From contig CM036225.1 of the NCBI GenBank assembly GCA_020631735.1, positions 63,525,853 to 63,589,852 on the forward strand: a stretch of DNA of 64,000 nt. Direction: 5' to 3'. This stretch comes from Saccharum officinarum. Taxonomy: Eukaryota > Streptophyta > Magnoliopsida > Poales > Poaceae. This document shows, in pieces, positions 44,093 through 55,134 of the stretch. The notes under the pieces were generated by a model. That model had not been told where the DNA came from. It did not search any database and saw only the letters and a list, made by a program, of their open reading frames with translations. The translations under genes and the position numbers were made by a program. Numbering within the stretch: the first letter of the stretch is position 1; every line of letters starts with the position of its first letter.

Positions 44093-46744
44093 ATGGACGC
44101 CTGCTCTCTCGTCCGCCGCCATCTACCACGGCCACTACAGCTCCCGCTCGTCGCGCCTCCAATTCCCAGCCGCCGGCGCCACCGCCGCGTCGCCAGCGCC
44201 GTGGTCCGCTGCTGCTGCTCCGCCGCCGCGGCAGACCACCACCAGGAGCGTCCCTGGGAGTGGTACGACCGCGCCATCCAGTCCCACTCGGGGTCCGACC
44301 TGGCGCGCTCCCTCGGCCTCCTCGCCGACATGCAGGCGTCGGGGGCGCGCCCGAGCGCCGGCGCGTACGCGCGCTGGAGGCCGAGGCGCTCCTCCTCGAG
44401 ATGCGCCGCCTCGGCCCGCGCCCGGACGCCGCGCACTACAACGCGCTCCTCGAGGGCCTGCTCGCCGCCGCGAGGCTCCGCCTCGCCGACCGCCTCCTCC
44501 TCCAGATGGCGAACGACGGCGTCGCGAGGAACCGCCGCACCTACACGCTCCTGCTGAGCGCGTACGCGCGCGCCGGGCGGCTCGAGGACTCGTGGTGGGT
44601 GCTCGGCGAGATGAGGCGCCGGGGCATCCGCCTCGACACCGCCGGGTATAGCATGCTCGTGCGGCTGTACCGGGACAATGGCATGTGGAAGAAGGCCACC
44701 GACCTCGTCATGGAGATGCAGGAGGTTGGGGTGGAGCTGGATGTTAAGATCTACAGTGGCCTGATTGATACGTTCGGTAAGTATGGACAGCTAGCGGACG
44801 CGCGCAGGGTGTTTGATAAAATGCGCGCCGAAGGCGTCAAGCCAGACATATCGACTTGGAATGCCTTGATTCGATGGCATTGTCAGGTTGGGAACATGAA
44901 ACGCGCTCTGCGATTCTTCACCTCCATGCAGGAGGAAGGGATGTACCCGGACCCAAAGATATTTGTTATGATCATCAGCCGGTTGGGGGAGCAGGGGAAG
45001 TGGGATGAGATCAAGAAGCTGTTTGATGGCATGAAGAATCGAGGTTTCAAGGAGAGCGGTGCAGTGTATGCAGTATTGGTTGACATTTACGGGCAATATG
45101 GCCATTTTCATGATGCACAGGAGTGTATAGCTGCTCTTAGAGCTGAGAATACGCAGCTTTCGCCTCGTGTGTTTTGTGTCCTTGCCAATGCTTATGCTCA
45201 ACAGGTCAGTCTAACTACTAAACTTGGTTTAAATCAATTTTGCCTCGTGGCATGATAGTTTTTTCCACCATATTCAAACTGAATATAGTTGCAAATGCCT
45301 TTGATTACAACCTAACATTGTATGTAAGCATGTTGCAGTAATGCTGTAAACCTTGAATAAGGATTCACAGTTTGTTATTTGAGAGAATAAGATACACCAT
45401 TTCTGGCTTTGGAAATATTTTCTTCTGTTCTTTTTAGAATATAAGATATACCATTTCTAGGTTTGGAAACATGATATTCTGGACACTGGATCCATGACAT
45501 CCGTAAATAATTTAGCTGGATCTCGGACATCTTTGTTTATCTGGTCAGTACTCAGTACAACACCTGATGTTAATAAATCCTGACGAAGTTGATAGGCATT
45601 GCTCTGAGAAATAAAATAGCAGTATGATGAGTCATGACAAGCAGTGCTGCATTTATCTAGACAGAAGTTATATGACATTATGACTGAGCTGATGTACTTT
45701 CCCCCATCTGTTTCAGCACTTTAGCTGGACCAGGATTCTTTAGGATATAGTGCATTTGAGAACTGACATTCAGGTTTTTGTTAAGTACAATTAATAAGCT
45801 TGGCCCACTGCAATAGGTCAATGTCATACAACCTTCAACTATTTTCTGCATTTGCCTTTTCCTTAGGGGAGAGAGGGTTAATTTGTCAGTAGAACATCGA
45901 TATCTGCCTGTCCTTGTGCACGTGTTTCAACCCACGTGAATCATGTTGGCTGCTTACTCAAGGAGTCAAGGTGTTCCCTTTCTCTTTCAGGGGTTGTGTG
46001 AACAAACTGTAAATGTCCTTCAGTTAATGGAGGAAGAAGGATTTGAGCCAAACCTTGTTATGCTGAATTTGTTAATCAACGCTTTTGGCACTGCTGGAAG
46101 GCATTTGGAGGCACTAGCTGTATTCCAGCATATCAAGGATAGTGTATGTACCTCATCTAGAAACAAGATGAAAATGTTTTTTTTTTCAATTCTTGTTTCA
46201 AGTTTATGATGTTTTGCTTTCTTTGCACTCCTATGATTACCTGTTCTTTTTTTCTTAGGGTATGAGCCCAGATGTTGTGACATACACTACGCTTATGAAA
46301 ACATTCATGAGAGCAAAGAAATTTGAAAAGGTCTGCCACTTTATCTCTTTCTTTTGTGAAATTAGAATCTCTTTCTTTTGTGAAATTAGAATAGCCACGC
46401 ATGGTAATATGCACAGAACCTTAACTGTCGGTAATGATTATGAAAGGTCTTGTTTTCAGCTCTTGAAGATGGGCTTCAAAATTTTGTTGTTTTTTATTAG
46501 GATGGTAGAATATAAAATTAACTGATCTTATTGTATGTACCTGATTAATCTGAAAACATTGAAATAATTCTGCTCTTGGCTTGAGTAGGTATCTGAAGTA
46601 TACAGAGAAATGGAACGTGCAGGATGCACTCCAGATAGAAAAGCCAGAGAAATGTTACATGATGCAACTGTAGTTCTGGAACAAAGAGGATGTAAGTATT
46701 TCATTTCAGATGATTTGTGCTTTAAGGGTGAATACAATGGATGA
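44093..46744 (+). CDS. P-class pentatricopeptide-repeat protein gene, exon 1 frame broken
   Basis: Exons are 44093-45204, 45991-46143, 46259-46330 and 46589-46744; all junctions are GT-AG and in phase. The N-terminus MDACSLVRRHLPRPLQL.. is basic and Ser/Arg-rich, consistent with an organelle transit peptide. About ten 35-residue PPR motifs follow (for example DVKIYSGLIDTFGKYGQLAD, DVVTYTTLMKTFMRAKKFEK), ending VVLEQRGCKYFISDD. PPR proteins bind organellar RNA. Near 44360-44372 the frame shifts: ..RPSAGAYA is followed in another frame by LEAEALLLEM. The expected one-motif spacing is short, so an out-of-frame deletion (several tens of bases) seems likely. Translation from the ATG at 44400 (MRRLGPRPD) could still make a shorter product lacking the transit peptide. 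The last exon could instead splice at GGAT|GTAAGT (46690). Confidence 0.82.
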
Positions 46745-48290
46745 GTGACGATGTATGCAAAATGCTTTGACAGGTATCTATTGAATTTGGAATCCTTGCT
46801 GTTGTAATCGGTCCATTGTCAATGCTTGTAACTTCAGGGACCCCACCTTCCTTTTTGCTACACATGCATGATGCAGAGCAAACACAGGGTAGGCGATTAG
46901 TTTTACACCTTGATTTATACACTGTCGCTTCTCTAGTTTTCCTATTCTGATAACACTACAATATGGATTATCATTTTTGCATTAAGTTGTTCCAAGCTCC
47001 AAGTAGGTATTTCAGTTTCTTTTACTTATTTTTCTACTGCTGGATTTGATGCAAAAAGTAGCTGGAGATAACATTTTGATTAGACCATGGAAGTCTGGCC
47101 ATCAACTTCTGTGGTTAACCATGCAATATGTAAATGTTGCTTTGCCATGTGCCCATGCCCATCACTATTTCCATTTCAACTTTGAAGGCATACTTTTTTT
47201 TCAATATATCAATTAATATTTCATCTCTACTTTAAAGGCAGATTATATGAGTCTAACTGTGTTCATCATACAGATTGAATGTTCTGGTACATGCAGACGA
47301 TCCTGTACTGGTATTTTCTCCAATGTTGGGAAACACTATGCCTGCAAAGTTTTGGATGGTTATGGCATCAAGCCAATAACTTCGTATTTCCAAGTCTCCT
47401 GAATGTTTATGTTGAACAGAAGAGTGAAAAAGGCATGAGGCTTACCAGTGCTGGTTTTCGCTTAAACAAACTACAAAGCATTACTTACATTACTTTTTAC
47501 TGTTGTAGTGCAGGATAACCGAGTATAGTTTTCACCCTTATACTTAGTCAGGGTTATGGTCACAGCAGGACTATCAGGCATAAACAGAAGGATGAATCAG
47601 AAAATATACTTAGCCATGAACAGCGAGAAGAATATAGACACTCTGAAAATGAAGTACATCAACGTTGTCGAAGTTCCTTACAAGTTGCTTTCTTTCTGAG
47701 TCATATATTAGGAATTTGGTGTGAGTGTGACGAGGAATTGCTGAAAACATTAGGTGTTTTGATTATTGATTCTTATGTAACTGTATCCAAGCAGCTACAT
47801 GGTAGCTTATGTAATCAACTACCAAGTGGTAGAGTGTATACAACTGTATATTCACTGTTTATAATGCTAATTGTAAATACTGTAAATTCAAAGTAGCACA
47901 AACCAATTATGATTCAGTCCTAATAAACAGACTGTAAATACTTGATGGTTTGATGCACTATTAAAATTAGAATAGCCAGTGTGAGACAGCCTAATTCCAC
48001 GCTGTTATTATTGAGTTTATTTATTATGGGTTTCATCACTTATAATTTATACAGAATAAAAAAACGCATGATCAAACCTTTTTCATCAGAATTGTAGTTC
48101 CTCCATTCGTATATTATCACTGATGGACTCATTACATACTTGATCAGATCATAAAATTTGCTTGATGCTAACAATAACATAAAATTAAGAGAAAAAAAAC
48201 AGCATTCTTTCGTGACTCTGATAGAACGAGTAGCAAGATAAGCATTTTGATAGATTTGTCGCCATCAAGACAGTCAATGGTGTGAGCTCA
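46745..48290. other. Intergenic, no supported gene
   Basis: AT-rich, with short frames only. Part may be the 3' untranslated region of the PPR gene. Confidence 0.45.
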
Positions 48291-48692
48291 TTTTGAGCTC
48301 CTTATGTCTTGATTCAAAATGCTCTATGTTGCCTGCAACATTAGAATTTGTCGCGGTGGGACTTTGCACATCCAATCAGAATTTGGTAACCTCGTATTTC
48401 TTTTATCCTAACTGCATAATCGATGCAGTTGGAGATCAAAGACAAGTGGACACCAGGTCTCAGCGCTTAGGTTAGGCGACTCGAGAGGGGACCCAAGTCG
48501 ACTAGGGTTTTCCGTTCTCTTGTTCCTTGGTCAAATCTTCTTCCTGGAGACTGTCCCTGTGTCCACAATCCCATACTCCATTCGTGTCCACGTCAGATTC
48601 TCCATCAGAAGTCCACACCAATCTGCTAGCCGGTTGCTTTTTGGGAGGCCAAGGCTAGGGTTCTTGACCCTGGTCCTTGGGGGTGTGCCGCC

Positions 48693-48844
48693 ATGGTGGA
48701 GAAGGTGATCGGCCTCCTGCAGAAGATGAATCTGTCGGCAACGGAGAAGAAGGGCATCAGGCTGGGCGGTGCGGTTATAGGATCGCAGCGGGGCGATCCG
48801 CAAGCGGTGGGGAAGGTCATGGTTGAAAAAACGTGCGAGCGTTC
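48693..48844 (+). pseudogene. DUF4283/zinc-knuckle-type N-terminal fragment
   Basis: MVEKVIGLLQKMNLSATEKK then GIRLGG..QAVGKVMVEKTCERS resembles the start of plant DUF4283 proteins, common in LINE ORF1 and retro-derived genes. It is cut at about 48845 by the start of the element with GAGCATCTCCAACAAC termini. The upstream 48450-48690 may be its leader. Confidence 0.5.
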
Positions 48845-48847
48845 GAG

Positions 48848-49612
48848 CATCTCCAACAACTTGGTAAAAATTACTTGGTATATCTTGAGTTATAGCAAGT
48901 TGCTATTTTATTTGGCAAGTGAAAAAAAGATGTGTCTCCACCAACAAGTTGCTATTCTCACTTAGTAAAAATAGAGGATGACAGATAGGACCCGCATGTC
49001 ACTGTCTATTGAGGATTTCATCTTCCCCTTCCTTCATACTGCTGTCCACCGCCTCGCTGTTCCTCATGGACCGCCCGCGCGAGCGCCGCTGGGCTCGGGC
49101 GCCGCCGCTCCTCCGCGCGGGCGTCAGGCGGCGCTGCTCCATGCGACGGCGAGGGAGCGGCAGGCGGGCCGGCGAGGGAGCGGCGGGCGGGCTGGCGAAG
49201 GAGCGGCGGGCGGTCCGGCGACGGCGCTGCCCGGCCCTCCCCGACGGGCGACGGTGCAGGCCCCGCGAGCTCGCTTTCCCCGCGGGCGCCCCCCCTCCAG
49301 CCGGCGGACGGCCCGCCGCCATGGAAGCGAGGAGCAAGGCGGCGTGGTGCTCCGATGGCGGAGGAGCAAGGCGGCGTGGTGCTCCGATGGCGGAGGAGCG
49401 AGGCCGGCGTGGAGGAGCATGGCCTCGTCCCCGGGCGGCGCGACGACGTGCTGCTCCCCTGGCGGAGGAGCGAGGTCGCTGCTGCCGCGGGGAGGCCCGC
49501 CCATACACGCGCGGATAGCAAGTCCGTCCGCGCGCGCATATATTCCCGCGCACGGCACCCTTGTTTACGCACTTTGAAAAAATAGCAAGTAGATTTACCA
49601 AGTTGTTGAAGA
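48848..49612. mobile_element. Pack-type DNA element with CATCTYCAACAACTTGGTAAA termini
   Basis: CATCTCCAACAACTTGGTAA at the left and the complement of TTTACCAAGTTGTTGAAGATG at the right form inverted termini of 21 bp with one mismatch. Between them is AT-rich subterminal DNA and a very GC-rich block (49060-49520) that looks captured. It contains repeated 'ggcggaggagc' phrases. Long frames there on both strands are GC artefacts. TSD not clear. Confidence 0.6.
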
Positions 49613-50015
49613 TGATTGTTTGTGATTTTACCAATTTTATAAGAATAGCAAGTTGAAATACAAGTTGTGGAATTAATGTGTACTTTGCATTGCTCAATTC
49701 ATCATTTATTTTCAGTGTTATTCTTTTGGGACTGAATATTGCGAGTTTTTGGAAACACCGAGACTTGGAATTTGATTTCATTCCTTATGCTTGCTAACAT
49801 TTCCTTTCCATCTGTGTATAGTTGCACTGTCCGTAGATTTATGTACAGTAGCAATAGTAGCATCAATGCCCACACGATGGCTCTTGTTCTGTATGCAGTT
49901 CTAGCCAATTCTTGTCATCTACTAGAATTTCTCAAATGTGGCAATGATAGACTGAAGTATACAGAAAAAGGTAAATCAACAAAACAATCAGAAAAAATGT
50001 TTTTTCAAGAAACAA

Positions 50016-50110
50016 GAGGATCAGAATTCTGGCTTGGTTTTCTCAAATGAGAAATTATAGCGCTCAGTATGTTCATTGTCGATCATCTGGGAAAGCGTCA
50101 TCATATCCTT
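50016..50110 (-). ncRNA. C/D snoRNA family A, copy A7
   Basis: Box C ATGATGA and box D CTGA are present. The loop has a G deletion and a G-to-C change just after box C. The stem is shortened (AAGGA/TCCTC). Confidence 0.65.
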
Positions 50111-50223
50111 GTGCAACACAGTTAAGAGAACAAAAAAAAGCACAAAAAGAACCAATTTTGATAAGAGGCAAACAAAAACAAGCACTACAAGACATTCAGA
50201 ATCTTTTTTTTTCTGCATACATG

Positions 50224-50317
50224 GAGGATCAGAATTCTGGCTTGGTTCTCAAATGAGAAATTATAGCGCTCAGTATGTTCATTGTCGATCACCTGGGGAA
50301 AGGGTCATCATATCCTC
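50224..50317 (-). ncRNA. C/D snoRNA family A, copy A8
   Basis: Boxes and GAGGA/TCCTC stem are intact. It shares with A2 the short T-run next to AACCAAGCC, as expected of orthologous positions in the two units. Confidence 0.72.
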
Positions 50318-50482
50318 TTAAGTGTGCAACATTGTTAAGAGAACAAAAAAAAAGCACAAAAAGAAGCATCAATGAATAATTAATCTAACTAAATACAGGG
50401 ATGGTGGGAATGGCGAAGTAAAAACCTTAAGAAATTAAATGTAAAAAGAAAAAGAAACTTATCACTTGGTCAAGGGGGAAAG

Positions 50483-50575
50483 GTTACATCAGATCTCCAA
50501 GGTGAAAAAGGATGTGACATCACAGAGATGACTAGACGCAAATTACTCATTAAAACTTGCCTCATCTGCTTCCAT
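50483..50575 (-). ncRNA. C/D snoRNA family B, copy B5 (D' box lost)
   Basis: Box D is at 50489-50492 with the 25S-matching guide CACCTTGGAGA. Bases are lost at the D' site (plus 'gactagacgc'), so CTGA is gone. The C-box side reads AGATGAGGCAAG. Confidence 0.5.
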
Positions 50576-50779
50576 CCTCCTTTTAACTACATCCCCCAAA
50601 GAAATTATCAAGAATCATCTATAACCTGAGTGCCTCTAGCAAATTTCAGTTCAAATTTTCATTTCATCTTCGACTGCTCTCCGTTAAGATTTGCCAAATA
50701 CGCATTTAAATCACTAGGTGTATACAGATAAATCATTTTAGAATAGAAATAGAAAACATTAAACTTGAGATAAGACACG

Positions 50780-50869
50780 GGAGATGATCAGATAGAGCTA
50801 ATACAGTTTGAGCCATCATGGCGGCCAATCAAACCAATAGGGAAACAATTTCGTCATCATTTCATCTCC
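50780..50869 (-). ncRNA. C/D snoRNA family C, copy C2
   Basis: Same architecture as C1: GGAGATG/CATCTCC stem, ATGATGA, CTGA and the 12-nt 18S guide GTATTAGCTCTA. It has one substitution near the 5' stem. Confidence 0.83.
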
Positions 50870-51082
50870 ACACACACCGCACCGGTAGCGTCACTGAAGA
50901 ACAATACAGATTTGATTTCCTTCCCTCTTAGAAATTTCAATTCCAATCGAGACATATGCATCGAAGGCTAGAAAGACAGAAAAAAAAACTAGAAAAAGCA
51001 AAACAATCTGAAACGGGCAAACGGCAACAAAGAAATAAAAAAAATGTCGACTGCTTGAGGGAGAGATTTGGGCGGAGTGGTG

Positions 51083-51178
51083 GGCGCATCAGATCTCCAA
51101 GGTGAAAAAGGCTGTGACATCACAGAGATGCCTCAGATGCAAATTACCCATTAAAACTTGTGACTCCTCATCTGCACC
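51083..51178 (-). ncRNA. C/D snoRNA family B, copy B6
   Basis: Equivalent to B4: GGTGCA/TGCGCC stem, D' and D CTGA boxes, and guides to 18S and 25S intact. Confidence 0.72.
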
Positions 51179-51416
51179 AATCCATCCAACAGCACCACTC
51201 CCACCAAGCAGCGCTACCAACGCGAACCAAGGATGTTAGTAAAATAGGATTTCGAAAAACTTGAACAAGCGGAATCGACGAGAAAGCCAGAGACCATAAC
51301 ACCACTGTCTCTGGACACCGAGAAATAGAGGAAGAGGATGGCTGGCGAAAATGAGCAGCTGCTGCGGAGAGAGGTCGGCGGCGGCGGTTGGTGCCTCCGT
51401 TCACATACCCTCACCT

Positions 51417-51885
51417 AAATATATACAAGGTCTACTAGGGTTTGAGAGAGAGGAGAGAGGTCGGCGGCGGCGGTTGGTGCTTCCGTTTCCCATACCCTCA
51501 CCTATTATATACAAGGGGCTGTTTAGTTGGCAAAATTTTTGGCGAAATGTACTGTAGCAGTTTCGTTGTTATTTGGTAAATATTGTCCAATCATGGTCTA
51601 ATTAGGCTTAAAAGATTTGTCTCATCCATTTCGTCTAAACTGTGTAATTAGTTTTATTTTTTATCTATATTTAATGCTTCATACATACGTTCAAAGATTC
51701 GATGTGACGGAGAATCCGAAAATTTTGGTAAAATTTTTGGCATCTAAACGGTGCCAAGGTCTAGTAGGGTTTGAGAGAGAGGGCCGGCGGCCGCGCCGAC
51801 CGTGAAGCCGGGATGTCCGACGCGTTGCCGCTGGAGCAGGCCGGCGGAGCGTGGCGGCCCATGGGACATTCGCAGCCTAGGCCCA
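51417..51885 (-). promoter_or_regulatory. snoRNA host promoter, unit 2, rearranged
   Basis: Site II TGGGCCTA (51878-51885) and TGGGCC (51856-51861) are followed by a telo-like AAACCCTAC (about 51764-51772), then a MITE (51516-51755), a weak TATA (51503-51511), a second telo box AAACCCTAG (51434-51442) and TATATATTT (51417-51425). The telo-TATA module has been tandemly duplicated (about 85 bp), and the MITE separates site II from both TATA boxes. Confidence 0.6.
51516..51755. mobile_element. MITE, GGGYSTGTTTAG family, copy 11, in the unit 2 promoter
   Basis: It runs from GGGCTGTTTAGTTGGC to GCATCTAAACGGTGCC, with AAG on both sides (51513-51515 and 51756-51758). Unit 1 shows the empty site 'tatatacaaggtctac' at 33468, which proves a 3-bp duplication. 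Confidence 0.9.
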
Positions 51886-53299
51886 AGTGGGATTATGAGT
51901 TCACTTTGAAAAAAAGTCTATTTTACCTTCATGGACTATACTCGAAGTTTAGTTTTCCTTGAACTCAAAAACCGAGTAAACCACCGCTATCAACTTTTTA
52001 AACTGTTCATTTTACCTCACTGATCCGGTCATAGGTGGTCTTCAAATGTGGTTTTATTTTTTTATTTTTTACTAGCAAATATGCCCGTACGTTGCAACGA
52101 GAAAGAAAAGGCTGTCAAACATTCATAAAAAAAGGACATCAAAACATTCATAGAAAATGAGGGCCAAGATAATACTTACCTATTTATGTTTTATTCTTCT
52201 ATAAATTTTTAAAGCTATATTTTATTTTAATAAGACTATAACATCCATAATATTTAAGCTAATGTTGGCAATACATGATGTCTTATTAAGTATCGTATCA
52301 GATTAAAATACAATCTTGATAGATTTTTTCTTCTATTGCAAAGCACAAACATATTTACTTTTAAATATATCATAATTTTAATTTCATACTATCTATTCGT
52401 TGGTACAGTTCAATATCAAGTTCGGATGACTTTCTTTGTGAACCCATAAAATTTTGTAATTCTATTTTTTATTATATATAGTCAGTAAGGAGTTAGTTGC
52501 TGACGTATCAAGAACTAACATATTCATTGATGAATACAATAGAAGAACTCTCCTAATTTTCCACATGGTTGCACCCGTCATGTCTTTCACAGGTACATGC
52601 ATAAAGTTTAGAGTCACATTTGTCTAGACTAAACTAGACAACATACTGCTCAAGATTTCATGTTACGATTTGATTAATTGGACCATTGACTATATCATGT
52701 TGTAATAAGATAAATTTTGCTTTAATTTAAAACTACATCAATGATTTACCACATCAATAATTTCGTGGTCAAATTATCTATTTTATTAAGAAAGAGGTCT
52801 AATTGCTCAAGTACCATAATATTTGTTTATTATTAGTTTTTATATTTATGGTGAAAATAAGAAAAAGGGTAAATAAAAATAGATAAAGAATATAACGGAA
52901 GAAGTTCGGTGCTTGATTTTTTTTTCCATCCCCATCGAGCTTCCCTTATTTGCTTGTTGATTTTTCTATGTTAATTAAAAGCCTGATAGACGAAGTGAGG
53001 TGGTAGCTGGAGCGTTCTGGTCTATGACGTTTGGGATCAAAACAACAATAGATCAAAACAATAATGGAAACAATAATTGTGGAATTTGAAAACAAAGTAT
53101 CGTAAACAGCTTGGACTTTATGTCTGATCGGACAATATTAAGGGCATGTTTGATTACGTTTTGTTAAAGTTTAACTCCCATCATATCAATGTTCCCTCAA
53201 ATGCATGGAGTATTAAATGTAGACTAATTGCATGCATGTCGATACAGATTAAGAGTAATTTACGAGACGAATCTATTAAGCCTAATCTCTATTAGACGC

Positions 53300-55134
53300 A
53301 ATCGGCTGGGATTCTCGAGCTGTCATTGGGCCACGTCGCTAGCAAAATCCCGGCCGTTCAGTCACGTGCTTCGTTAAATCAAGCCGTTCATTTATCTGCA
53401 CGAGTAGACTAGCTTCTAGGCTGTTCCTGAGACCGCTAGGGCTGCTGAGAGCGGGCGGCGGCACCGGCATCATTAAATCTGTGTGTTCCCATCTTCTCAC
53501 CCAAAAATCCCTTCCAGATTTCCTGTTTCCTCGTAAAAAAAGAAATCCAGTTTCCTCTAGGCCTTCGTTCAGCAACGTGTTCTGTCGTCTTCGACCTCCA
53601 ACGATACTACGACGCCGGTCGCCCCCGCCTGCGCACTGCGCAGCCGAGCCGCAGGCCGCCCGCGCCGACGCAGAGGTTCCGTGCCCGCGCCCTGCTGACC
53701 TCTGACTGCGCCGCACCACCGGACGCCCGCGCCGTGCTAATCTCCAACTGCGCCGCATCACTGGCCGCCCGGCCTCCAGTTGCCTGCGTAGCAGACCGCG
53801 GCCGCCCAGACCCGCGCTTGCGGAGCCGAGCTGCAGGCTGCCTACGCCCGGCCTCAACCTCCATTGTTGTCGGCTTGTCGCAGTTTGCGGAAAGAAATAC
53901 AGGAAATACTACTGATAAGGTAAACAGTCCTGTTCTCACTTATACAGTACTCCGTAATACTCATTATGTTTGCCTGGTCCCTGTAGTTTCTATCATAAAG
54001 TTACAAAAAAATAGTATATTGTTTCTCAATTTATTTTCTTGCCTATCCATAGCAGTAATCCGTTATAAGTATCTAGGGTCAGATAAACATTGACAGCTAG
54101 GCCATAAGACAGCAGCTTAAATAAAGATGTGTAGTCCTTGCTGAACACAAATGTGTAGAATAGCACAATCTCTCTTTCAGATATACAGAGCAGCTCCTTC
54201 CACCAATCAGCAGATTAAGCAATCTTCTAATCGTGAACTATTTATCTATCCACAATTACCTTCACCCAGAACAACACTGAGATGCAGCCATAGTTGATGT
54301 CTTTATAGATGTAGCTCCACTTGACCCAAAAACAAAAAGTTACCTAACATGTCCTATAGCTCTGCTGCTGTAATACTCCATGTCACCAAAAAAAAATGTT
54401 AGTTCTCAATGAGAATTCCATTTCAATTAATATTGCCTTTAGAGATAAATCTAATCTGGTAAGGTAGCATTTTCAGTGACATGGCGTCAAGAGGGAAAGG
54501 TTACTGTTGACTGTTAAGGTCTGAATAGATACGATACAACACATGTACTTGAGAGAGATGGGATTGCCTGCAGTGCAGTTCGATAGTATGTAAGTAGTAT
54601 AATAGAAAGATTCTGATGGAAACAAGTTAAGAATTCCGATGAGATGATTGAGATTATGAATGACATGCATGTAGTTGTTGTAAGAAGTTCAAGACTGATA
54701 TCTTGGTCACTGCTTGATAAACGTAACCATAGTTCAGGTATCCAGCCCATATAATCCCAAGTATTTTATATTAACATGCCCAAGAGCTCTTGCACAATAC
54801 ATAGTATGGTCCGTTATATTAGGGCAGACCCAGTGCCAGAGGCTCCCACACGAGTGGGGTCTGGGGAAGGGAATAACCGAAGCAAAGTCTTACAATATTT
54901 CATTAGGGGATCATTAAAAAACATACAATATTTCATTACAAGAACAAAAAAACATTTCTTTAAAAGGTCAACAACTAAATTTATTTTTATTACATTGCAG
55001 GTTGCTACCTTTGGAGACTCAACAATTGATAAAAGGTACGTGTCAACTGCATCCATAGTTTGGTGTACCTTTTTTGTAATTTACTAACAATACTTCATAT
55101 ATCATGTTGACTATATCTCATCAAATATCTAGAA
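53300..55134 (+). other. 5' region of the RepHel Helitron with a captured-looking GC-rich segment
   Basis: 53340-53920 is GC-rich, unlike the AT-rich Rep-helicase. It ends at a donor-like 'gataag|gtaaac' (about 53917), and an acceptor-like 'ttacattgcag' lies at 54999. This could be a leader exon and intron of the helicase gene or a captured host exon. I recognise no protein. Confidence 0.35.

Larger units (their letters stand above)
49760..51400 (-). ncRNA. Polycistronic C/D snoRNA host transcript, unit 2
   Basis: Minus-strand order is B6, C2, B5, A8, A7. The last-exon acceptor is conserved near 49945 (CTTCAG in 'gactgaag'). It lacks the triplication of unit 1 and has an altered promoter. 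Expression is uncertain. Confidence 0.5.
49671..52071. repeat. Segmental duplication, unit 2 (first part)
   Basis: Homologous to 31225-33730. The homology resumes at 63097 after the nested Helitron and runs to the window end. The two units differ by a few percent, by the copy number of the 245-bp repeat (one here), and by insertions at 51437-51520 and 51516-51755. Confidence 0.92.

Noticed and set aside
43993..44390. Use of the long frame from 43993 as the true PPR N-terminus
   Set aside because: Its first 130 residues are Arg/Pro-rich and unlike PPR. The frame starting at 44093 gives a transit-peptide-like start and proper PPR-region residues up to the break.
48978..49781. 260-residue minus frame and several frames of 140-199 residues
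   Set aside because: All overlap in the same GC-rich cargo block and have Arg/Ala/Pro-rich composition expected of random GC-rich DNA.
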